Source: Chloroflexota bacterium
Lineage (GTDB): Bacteria > Chloroflexota > Anaerolineae > JACRMK01
DNA: 15,873 bases
NCBI GenBank assembly: GCA_016200765.1
Contig: JACQEC010000052.1
Location: forward strand, 1 to 15,873
Direction of reading: 5' to 3'
This document shows positions 1 through 5,294 of the stretch, piece by piece (within the stretch, counting starts at the first letter, position 1; every line of letters begins with the position of its first letter). The translations under genes and the position numbers were made by a program. Under the pieces are notes generated by a model that saw nothing but the letters and a program-made list of their open reading frames with translations, did not search any database and was not told where the DNA came from.

Positions 1-1
1 G

Positions 2-496
2 GCGGACAGCAGGCGGCTGGCGATTGATGGCGGCAGCGCGGGCGGCTACACCACGTTGGCGGTGCTGACCTTCCGCGACCTGTTCAACGCCGGCGCGAGC
101 CACTTTGGCGTCAGCGATCTGGAGGCGCTCGCGAAGGACACGCATAAGTTTGAGTCACGCTATCTGGACAGCATGATTGGCCCATACCCGGAACGGCGCG
201 ACCTTTACCTCGCCCGGTCACCGATACACCACACCGACCGGCTGGCCGTGCCGCTGATACTTTTCCAGGGGCTTGAAGATCGAGTCGTGCCGCCCAATCA
301 GGCGGAGATGATGTTTGAGGCGGTGAAGAAGAAGGGATTGCCCTGCGCTTACGTGCCCTTCGAAGGGGAGCAGCACGGCTTCCGCAAGGCCGAGAACATC
401 AAACGCTCGCTCGACGGCGAGTTGTATTTCTACTCGAAGGTCTTCGGATTCGAGTTGGCGGACCGGGTGGAGCCGGTTCAGATCGAGAATCTCTAG
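2..496 (+). CDS. S9-family serine peptidase, C-terminal catalytic part (5' end outside window)
   Basis: This is the last 164 residues of a prolyl-oligopeptidase-type alpha/beta hydrolase; the reading frame is open from base 2, so the N-terminal propeller lies upstream of the window. The nucleophile motif GGSAGGYT is at residues 10-17 of the fragment (Ser12, bases 35-37). The acid lies in GLEDRVVPP (Asp93) and the histidine in EGEQHGFRK (His125), so the Ser-Asp-His order and spacing of the S9 family are all present. Family knowledge: S9 enzymes (prolyl oligopeptidase, DPP4 or acylaminoacyl-peptidase types) cleave short peptides, mostly in the cytoplasm. The subfamily cannot be decided without the N-terminus. 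The gene ends 36 bases before the GNAT gene on the same strand and may be cotranscribed with it. Confidence 0.88.
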   Translation, partial: ADSRRLAIDGGSAGGYTTLAVLTFRDLFNAGASHFGVSDLEALAKDTHKFESRYLDSMIGPYPERRDLYLARSPIHHTDRLAVPLILFQGLEDRVVPPNQAEMMFEAVKKKGLPCAYVPFEGEQHGFRKAENIKRSLDGELYFYSKVFGFELADRVEPVQIENL

Positions 497-532
497 GGCG
501 GCGCGCTCTTCGATAAGCGCAGGATGCGGACG

Positions 533-1009
533 ATGAATATTAGCCTGATGGCAACCGACGCCGAGCGTGAGGCGTGCGCGCAGATTATGGCGCTGTCGGA
601 TCCGTGGGTGACGCTTGGATACACGCACGGCGAACTGCGGGAGCGATTTGACGCGCCGGGCGTTGAAGTGTACGTGCTAACCGAAGACGAGAGAGTCGCC
701 GCGTTTGCCGTCGTCTCGATGCGGGGCATTCTGTCCGGCTACCTGCAAAGTATTGCCGTTGCGGAGGCGTATCGCGGGCGCGGTCTGGGCACGGCCCTCC
801 TGCGGTTTGTCGAAGAGCGAGTCTTTCGCGAAAAGCCCAACGTCTTCCTGTTCGTCTCGTCGTTCAACCACGGCGCGCGCAGGCTGTACGAATCGCTTGG
901 CTATGAGATGATCGGCACCGTCAAGGATTTTCTAGTCAAGGGCTGTGACGAACAACTGATGCGCAAGACCATCGGGCCACTGCGCGGCTGGCCGATGGCC
1001 GATGGCTGA
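533..1009 (+). CDS. GNAT-family N-acetyltransferase
   Basis: A 158-residue single-domain GNAT protein predicted to transfer an acetyl group from acetyl-CoA to an amine; substrate unknown. The acetyl-CoA pyrophosphate loop is visible in AVAEAYRGRGLGTALL (RGRGLG at residues 81-86). The late motif NHGARRLYESLGYEMIG (from residue 112) is the usual helix plus beta strand before the C-terminus, as in RimI-like proteins. I chose ATG 533 because AGGA at 521-524 then stands 8 bases upstream; the in-frame ATG at 524 has AGG directly against it, which is poor spacing. The last residues (GWPMADG) and the stop codon are encoded by the first units of the heptamer repeat tract beginning at 991, so the native C-terminus may have been altered by that repeat. 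Confidence 0.87.
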   Translation: MNISLMATDAEREACAQIMALSDPWVTLGYTHGELRERFDAPGVEVYVLTEDERVAAFAVVSMRGILSGYLQSIAVAEAYRGRGLGTALLRFVEERVFREKPNVFLFVSSFNHGARRLYESLGYEMIGTVKDFLVKGCDEQLMRKTIGPLRGWPMADG

Positions 1010-1094
1010 TAGCGGCTGGCTGATGGCTGATGGCGAATGGTGGTTGACTATCTGCTATTTGCTATCAGCCATCTGCTATTCGCTATCAGCTTTC
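991..1094. repeat. Heptamer tandem repeat in inverted arms (intergenic palindrome)
   Basis: From 991 the sequence reads in sevens: GCCGATG twice, GCTGATA, GCGGCTG, GCTGATG twice, GCGAATG. From 1053 to 1094 it again reads in sevens but as the reverse complement: TGCTATT, TGCTATC, AGCCATC, TGCTATT, CGCTATC, AGCTTTC. Bases 1001-1013 and 1061-1073 are a perfect 13-bp inverted repeat, so the tract can form a long hairpin. It fills most of the gap between the GNAT and monooxygenase genes and starts inside the GNAT coding region. Confidence 0.85.
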
Positions 1095-1139
1095 CGTTGC
1101 GTCAGGAAGCGCTCCCCCCCAACGTTTGAGGAGGCTTGA

Positions 1140-2411
1140 ATGAAATTCGGATTGTTCTACGAGCTGCAGCTGCCCAAACCGTACGATAAGGAAACGTGGG
1201 ACCCGGAAGACGAGCACCGCATCTTCAAGGAGGCGCTCGAGCAGATCGCGTTTGCCGATTCGCTCGGATTCGACTATGTATTCGAGGTGGAGCACCATTT
1301 CCTCGAAGAGTACTCCCACTCCTCCGCGCCCGAAGTCTTCCTCGCCGCGGCCTCCCAGCGCACGAAGAACATCCGCCTCGGTCACGGGGTCGTGCTGACG
1401 CCGCCGCGCTACAACCATCCGGCGCGCGTCGCCGAGCGCGTCGCGTCGCTTGATCTGGTGAGCGATGGGCGTGTCGAGTTCGGCAGTGGGGAATCGTCGT
1501 CGGACATGGAGCTGGGCGGCTTCGGCGTGGATCGCACGGCCAAGAAGGCGATGTGGGAGGAAGGACTGCGCGAGGTCGTCAAGATGATGGCCTGCGAGCC
1601 GTACCCCGGCATCGCCGGCGACTATGTGCAGATGCCCGTCCGAAACGTCATTCCCAAGCCTTATCAGAAGCCGCACCCGCCGCTGTGGGTGGCTTCGTCG
1701 CGCCGGGAGACGGTAATGGTCGCCGCGCGCCTCGGACTCGGCTCGTTGGGCTTCGCCTTTGAGACGCCCGATGAGGCTGAAGAGCGCGTCGCCGCCTACT
1801 ACAAGCTGGTGCGCGAGGAGTGCTTCCCGATCGGGCAAGCCATCAACCCCGCGGTGGCCATCGTCTCAACCTTCATGTGCGCCGAAGACGACAACGAAGC
1901 CCTGATGAAAGCATGGCTAGGCGGCCCGTTCTTCGCCTACTCGCTCAACTATTACTACGTGGACGCGGCGCAGACGCCGCACCCGCCGGCGGGCAAGAAC
2001 CTTTGGCGCGACTTCTTAAGCATCCCGCCGGAGGAGCATATGCGCCGGATGGAGTTGCGCGCCGGCATCCCGTTGGGCGCGAGCGCGGGCGACCCCAAAC
2101 AGGGATTGGGCGCGGAGGTAGAGCCGAAAAGCGAGACGACGCGCGCGCTGTGGCGGGCGGCCCGGCGCGGCGCCACCATCGGCTCGCCCGAATTTCTGCG
2201 CCAGAGCCTCAAGCGGTACGAGGACGCGCATCTCGACCTGATGATCCTCGTCGCGCAGTGCGGCATGGTCAAACACGAAGACATCATGAGCGCGCTGGAG
2301 TTATTTGCCAAAGAGGTGATGCCGGAGTTCAAAGACCGCCATCCGCAACACCAGCAGTGGCGCAAGCAACAGCTGCAGGGTGTGGAGTATCCGATCAATT
2401 CCAGCATCTAA
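1140..2411 (+). CDS. Luciferase-like (LLM-class) flavin-dependent monooxygenase
   Basis: A 423-residue TIM-barrel protein of the bacterial luciferase superfamily, predicted to use reduced flavin and oxygen to oxidise an organic substrate in the cytoplasm. Diagnostic stretches are FDYVFEVEHHFLEEYS (about residues 44-59), SQRTKNIRLGHGVVLTPPRYNHP, the strongly conserved ASLDLVSDGRVEFGSGESS, and PKPYQKPHPPLWVA, which is typical of the family before the C-terminal half of the barrel. The length is at the long end for LLM proteins; residues from about 255 to 345 form a longer insert. ATG 1140 is preceded by AGGAGG at 1129-1134 with a 5-base spacer, an excellent ribosome site. It stands alone between two heptamer repeat tracts, so its neighbours do not reveal the substrate. 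An F420-dependent relative cannot be excluded, but the sequence looks more like the FMN type. Confidence 0.88.
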   Translation: MKFGLFYELQLPKPYDKETWDPEDEHRIFKEALEQIAFADSLGFDYVFEVEHHFLEEYSHSSAPEVFLAAASQRTKNIRLGHGVVLTPPRYNHPARVAERVASLDLVSDGRVEFGSGESSSDMELGGFGVDRTAKKAMWEEGLREVVKMMACEPYPGIAGDYVQMPVRNVIPKPYQKPHPPLWVASSRRETVMVAARLGLGSLGFAFETPDEAEERVAAYYKLVREECFPIGQAINPAVAIVSTFMCAEDDNEALMKAWLGGPFFAYSLNYYYVDAAQTPHPPAGKNLWRDFLSIPPEEHMRRMELRAGIPLGASAGDPKQGLGAEVEPKSETTRALWRAARRGATIGSPEFLRQSLKRYEDAHLDLMILVAQCGMVKHEDIMSALELFAKEVMPEFKDRHPQHQQWRKQQLQGVEYPINSSI

Positions 2412-2434
2412 ACGCGACGACGGGCGGCAACAGC

Positions 2435-2546
2435 GTGCCGAGTGACGGGTGACGCTCTTCAATTTTCGATTTATGATTTTCGATTCTTGATTGTCAATCC
2501 AAAATCACAAATCTAAAATCAACTATCGTCACCCGTCACTCGGCAA
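2435..2546. repeat. 112-bp palindromic tract of 16 tandem heptamers
   Basis: The tract divides exactly into sixteen 7-base units. The left arm runs GTGCCGA, GTGACGG, GTGACGC, TCTTCAA, then TTTTCGA-like units. The right arm runs TCCAAAA, TCACAAA, TCTAAAA, TCAACTA, TCGTCAC, CCGTCAC, TCGGCAA. Bases 2436-2454 and 2527-2545 are a perfect 19-bp inverted repeat. Inside, 2475-2485 and 2510-2520 pair with one mismatch. The AT-rich core stands out from the GC-rich genes. It occupies most of the gap between the monooxygenase and the small gene at 2598. Confidence 0.9.
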
Positions 2547-2597
2547 CTTATGCGATCGCTTTGGGCGCACGATCGTGACGAAGACAGGCAGGCGTTC

Positions 2598-2930
2598 ATG
2601 TCAAAACCGAGCGACATCAAGAACCCGCAGCTGCGCGCGCTCGTTACGGCGGCGCACGACGCCGTGCGCCGCGGTGACTACACGGCGTCGGTCAAGCACA
2701 GCACCGAAGCCGTGCGTCAACTGTTGATGGTGCGGCCCGACGTGTTCAGCGCCGGTCCGCGCGCCGGCACACGCTACGTCTTTCAACCGCTGGTTGGCGT
2801 GCGGGTGGTTACAGAGGGGTACGCGGAGCCGGTAGTTATCTTCGACCGCGAGAAGTTTGGTATTGCGGAGGCGCTGACGTGGTATGAATACGCACTGGAA
2901 AACATCGTGATCGGAGAGCCGCAGGCATGA
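2598..2930 (+). CDS. Small protein of unknown function, 110 aa
   Basis: I do not recognise this protein. The first half (RALVTAAHDAVRRGDYTASV and on to VRQLL) looks like two amphipathic helices of TPR-like or HEPN-like character. The second half (YVFQPLVGVRVVTEG, EPVVIFDREKFGIAEAL, WYEYALENI) alternates short strands with a helix. There is no signal peptide or membrane segment. ATG 2598 was chosen over the in-frame ATG at 2550 because GGCAGG at 2587-2592 lies 5 bases before it, while 2550 sits at the edge of the palindromic repeat and would add an unnatural N-terminus. The gene converges on ribonuclease Z with an 18-base gap. Coding potential is supported by the GC-rich third positions. Confidence 0.65.
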   Translation: MSKPSDIKNPQLRALVTAAHDAVRRGDYTASVKHSTEAVRQLLMVRPDVFSAGPRAGTRYVFQPLVGVRVVTEGYAEPVVIFDREKFGIAEALTWYEYALENIVIGEPQA

Positions 2931-2948
2931 ATGACCGCTTCAGCCGTC

Positions 2949-3920
2949 CTATGGCGGGGAGGTATCGGAGTGGGTGTCCGATTGTTTCGCTATGACCGGC
3001 TCGTTGCCGTGCTGTGTGATTGTGTAATGATCAAGGTCTGAGACTACCGTCGTCGCCGGAAAGATGGCGCGCGCCTCGTCTTCGATCTGCTTCGGGTGAT
3101 AGCGGCGAGAGAGGTGCGTGAGGTACAAATGCGCGACGCCTGAGTCGCGCGCCAGCGCCGCCGACTGCGCCGCGACCAGATGCCCGTAGCGGGTAGCCTC
3201 GTCTTGCTCGCTCTGCAGGAATGTCGCCTCAACCACCAGCGCATCAGCGTTCGCTACGTGTTCATGCAAGCCGTCGGTGCGCGCGATGTCGCCAATCCAC
3301 ACCAGCTTGGTGCCACGAATAGCAGGCCCCAGCACGTCGTCCGGCTGGATGAGCCGCCCATCGTTCAGGGTAACCGGTTCACCCGCCACCAACCGCTTGC
3401 GCTCCGGCCCAAAAGGGACGCCCAGCGCGGTGGCTTGCTCTGCGAGGAACGGGCGGCGGCTTTTCTCCTCGAACACAAACCCGTAGCAGTCGGGACCGCG
3501 ATGGACAACCTCGAAGGCCGAGACGGTGTAATGCTCGCTCGCATGGATGCCGCCCTGATGGACTTCCACGTATTCGAGATTGATCTTGACCTCGCCTGCG
3601 CGCAGAACGACGTTCATCAGATCGCGCACGCGACGGACCGCCCAACGCCCGCCCATGATGCGCATGTGATCAACCGCTTCCCAACGCGCGAACGTCGAGA
3701 CGATGCCGCCCAGACCGAGAATATGGTCGAGGTGCCCATGCGTCAGCAGTACGGCGTTCAGGCGGCGAAACCCAAGGCCACTGCGCAATAACTGGCGCTG
3801 TGTGCCCTCGCCACAATCCACCATCCACCGCTCGCCGCGGTGAATCACCATCGCCGAGCTCAACCCGCGCTCCACCGACGGCGCCGACGCCGAAGTGCCC
3901 AGAAAGATGATCTCAAACAC
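2949..3920 (-). CDS. rnz: Ribonuclease Z (tRNA 3' endonuclease, MBL fold)
   Basis: A 323-residue metallo-beta-lactamase-fold protein, close to the usual 300-330 of the short RNase Z form, predicted to remove 3' trailers from tRNA precursors as a dimer with two zinc ions. Seen: the N-terminus FEIIFLGTSASAPS, VDCGEGTQRQLL (residues 34-45), the metal site HGHLDH (61-66) followed by GLGGIV, His140 in FEVVHRGPDCYGF, Asp211 in VWIGDIARTD, EATF then GHL (His247), and His269 in LTHLSRRYHPK, matching the family HxSxRY motif. The start is GTG at 3920. An extended -10 box at 3927-3932 puts the expected transcription start on that G, so the mRNA is probably leaderless. The last 20 or so residues are a hydrophilic tail. 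An arylsulfatase-like MBL is a less likely alternative. Confidence 0.93.
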   Translation of the reverse strand: MFEIIFLGTSASAPSVERGLSSAMVIHRGERWMVDCGEGTQRQLLRSGLGFRRLNAVLLTHGHLDHILGLGGIVSTFARWEAVDHMRIMGGRWAVRRVRDLMNVVLRAGEVKINLEYVEVHQGGIHASEHYTVSAFEVVHRGPDCYGFVFEEKSRRPFLAEQATALGVPFGPERKRLVAGEPVTLNDGRLIQPDDVLGPAIRGTKLVWIGDIARTDGLHEHVANADALVVEATFLQSEQDEATRYGHLVAAQSAALARDSGVAHLYLTHLSRRYHPKQIEDEARAIFPATTVVSDLDHYTITQHGNEPVIAKQSDTHSDTSPP

Positions 3921-3926
3921 GGTTGT

Positions 3927-3934
3927 ATTCTATC
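3927..3934 (-). promoter_or_regulatory. Extended -10 promoter for rnz (leaderless)
   Basis: Read on the minus strand, TG-A-TAGAAT ends 6 bases before GTG 3920. TAGAAT (3927-3932) matches TATAAT at 5 of 6 positions and is preceded by TGn. No good -35 is seen at 17 bases. By standard spacing the +1 falls on 3920, the first base of the start codon. No Shine-Dalgarno fits between them. Confidence 0.6.
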
Positions 3935-3962
3935 ACATTGACGATTGAGGAATGAGGAGCGG

Positions 3963-3984
3963 CCCCTTCGACAGGCTCCGGGGT
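3963..3984 (+). repeat. Dispersed palindrome-family repeat (CTTCGACAGGCTC type), copy 1
   Basis: Starts CCCCTTCGACAGGCTC and then diverges slightly from the two copies at 5722 and 5840. It abuts the membrane-protein gene and includes that gene's stop codon. Translations of this widespread element are recognisable as TPSTGSG or PEPVEG, which occur in many environmental bacterial proteins. Confidence 0.8.
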
Positions 3985-4682
3985 CAGTGGTTTGCCATAG
4001 AGCGCAAGTGCCAGAGGTAGATGGCGAGCGCGAGTGTAAAAAAGTAGGCATCGCGGCCATAGACATGCAGGCCGATCAACCCCTGGGTGGCCACCGGGGC
4101 CGCGTTCAGCCAGTCAATATCCAGTTTGATGAGAAACTGCGTGGTGGATAGAATCAGCAGGCCGACGCCGCCCGAAACACTCAAGACTTTGGCCCACGAA
4201 TCTTGCTTGACGGCGTAGAGCAGAGCGCCATAGCGCACATAGGTCATCAGCCCATGCGTCAGCCCTACTCCGGCCAGTGTGAACACATAGATGTTGTTGA
4301 GCACGCTGTAGGCCGCCACCGGGTTGAACCCGGTCAGATACAAGTAGAGTTCGAGGCAGATGACACTGACCACGACAATCGCACCGGCGCCCTTGCCCAT
4401 CTGCGCGATCAGTTCGGGGAGGGCCAGCGAGCCTTGCTGTTCGACGCCTTTTACCGTGAAGGTTCGCGCGGGCATAAACGATAACCCGTAGCCGAGCAAC
4501 ACGACCACAAACGCCGTGCCGATTGCCACCGCGGCTTCGCTGTCGCTGCGGGCGCGCCAGTGTAGATGGAGAAACAGACCCAGTTCCGCGTACAGCAACG
4601 CGAACGCAACGGAGCTCAATAGGGCGAACCCGCGGTGCTTGCTCAATGCGGCATAGACGGATGGTGTATTTTCAACAGACAC
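3984..4682 (-). CDS. Six-helix integral membrane protein, function unknown
   Basis: I do not recognise this 232-residue protein. It shows about six hydrophobic segments: FALLSSVAFALLYAELGLFL, VAIGTAFVVVLLGYGLSFM, AGAIVVVSVICLELYLYLTG, one around NIYVFTLAGVGLTHGLMTYV, one around VGLLILSTTQFLI, and AYFFTLALAIYLWHL near the end. So it should sit in the cytoplasmic membrane. Charged residues are few within the helices, and no transporter or enzyme motif stands out. The start is uncertain. An in-frame TTG at 4703 gives 7 more residues, but a good promoter (-35 at 4714-4719, -10 at 4691-4696) would begin transcription near 4684, after that TTG and 2 bases before GTG 4682. GTG 4682 is therefore preferred, on a near-leaderless mRNA. 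It stands 63 bases upstream of rnz on the same strand. Confidence 0.7.
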   Translation of the reverse strand: MSVENTPSVYAALSKHRGFALLSSVAFALLYAELGLFLHLHWRARSDSEAAVAIGTAFVVVLLGYGLSFMPARTFTVKGVEQQGSLALPELIAQMGKGAGAIVVVSVICLELYLYLTGFNPVAAYSVLNNIYVFTLAGVGLTHGLMTYVRYGALLYAVKQDSWAKVLSVSGGVGLLILSTTQFLIKLDIDWLNAAPVATQGLIGLHVYGRDAYFFTLALAIYLWHLRSMANH

Positions 4683-4690
4683 GGTGCAAC

Positions 4691-4719
4691 ACTTTACGGG
4701 CAAAAGGCCGGACTGTCAA
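4691..4719 (-). promoter_or_regulatory. Sigma-70-type promoter for the membrane-protein gene (near-leaderless)
   Basis: On the minus strand TTGACA (4714-4719, perfect) is followed by a 17-base spacer and TAAAGT (4691-4696, 4 of 6). The predicted +1 is near 4684, 2 bases before GTG 4682. Confidence 0.65.
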
Positions 4720-4757
4720 CCTCACCCCCGACCCCTCTCCCAGGTATGGGAGAGGGG
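4720..4757 (+). repeat. Dispersed CCTCACCCC-type hairpin repeat, copy 1
   Basis: The head CCTCACCCCCGA is followed by CCCCTCTCCC (4732-4741), a 6-base loop and GGGAGAGGGG (4748-4757), a perfect 10-bp stem. It lies between the divergent promoters of the membrane-protein gene and accDA. No T-run follows, so it is not an obvious terminator. Confidence 0.85.
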
Positions 4758-4803
4758 AGAGTGACGCCGTGTTCAAGTGTTCGCCCTGCCTTCTGAACTC
4801 GCG

Positions 4804-4809
4804 TATAAT
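4804..4809 (+). promoter_or_regulatory. -10 box for accDA
   Basis: Perfect TATAAT at 4804-4809, without a clear -35 (TTCGCC at 4780-4785 is the nearest, 18-base spacer). Predicted +1 is near 4816, giving an 18-base leader that includes AAGGA at 4826-4830 just before TTG 4834. Confidence 0.5.
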
Positions 4810-5115
4810 CAACGGTGACCCTGATAAGGATGGTTGCCCATTTCTTCGAAGCCTGAACCTCTCCCGACCGGCCCGGCCCGGCTTCGCGTATGGCTGGGAC
4901 ACGGCCTTATGCGCCTGCGCTCGCTTGTGCCGCGGCGCGCGGCCGTGCGCTGTCCCACGTGCGCGCTGGATTTGAGCCGCTCCGAGTTGTATAAGCGAAT
5001 CGGCGTCTGCGAGCGTTGCAGCCATCACTTTCCGATTACCGCCCGCCAACGGATTGAGCTCATCGCCGACCCGCGCTCATTCGAGGAGCTCGACAAGAAG
5101 CTGACGATGCGCCCG

Positions 5116-5134
5116 CCCCCGACTGGATCGGGGG
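5116..5134. repeat. Short GC palindrome inserted in accD
   Basis: CCCCCGA, loop CTGGA, TCGGGGG: a 7-bp perfect stem. The same core in reverse complement forms the centre of the hairpin at 13251-13285. It is in frame and encodes PPTGSG within AccD. Confidence 0.8.
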
Positions 5135-5278
5135 TCACCATCGCCGATACCTACCCCAAAAAGCTGAAGGAAGCCCAGCGGGAAACGCACTTGCAGGAAG
5201 CGGTCGTCGTGGGTTACGCCGCGATTGAAGAGCAACCCATCATCCTGATCGTGCTCGATTTCCGCTTCATGGGCGGGA

Positions 5279-5294
5279 GCATGGGGGCATGGGG
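5279..5294 (+). other. 8-bp perfect tandem duplication causing the accD frameshift
   Basis: GCATGGGG occurs twice without a gap, at 5279-5286 and 5287-5294. Removing one copy joins the frames to give GGSMGWAVGEKIALAF, matching the conserved AccD FMGGSMGxxxGEKI region, and yields a 613-codon gene from 4834 to 6683. Confidence 0.9.

Noticed and set aside
991..1094. Possible CRISPR array or riboswitch
   Set aside because: Units are 7 bases with no spacers and invert at the middle, so it is not CRISPR; no known riboswitch core was seen.
1086..1838. 250-codon open frame on the minus strand opposite the monooxygenase
   Set aside because: Antisense to a strongly conserved gene, no motif, no ribosome site; a composition artefact.
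2550..2597. ATG 2550 as start of the small protein
   Set aside because: It is at the edge of the palindromic repeat and lacks a ribosome site, whereas ATG 2598 has GGCAGG 5 bases upstream.
3180..3791. 203-codon open frame on the plus strand opposite rnz
   Set aside because: All of rnz's catalytic motifs are on the minus strand; the plus-strand translation shows no family features.
4732..4757. Hairpin as a rho-independent terminator
   Set aside because: The stem is strong but no T-run follows on either strand, it lies upstream of genes rather than after them, and related copies occur elsewhere as a dispersed repeat.
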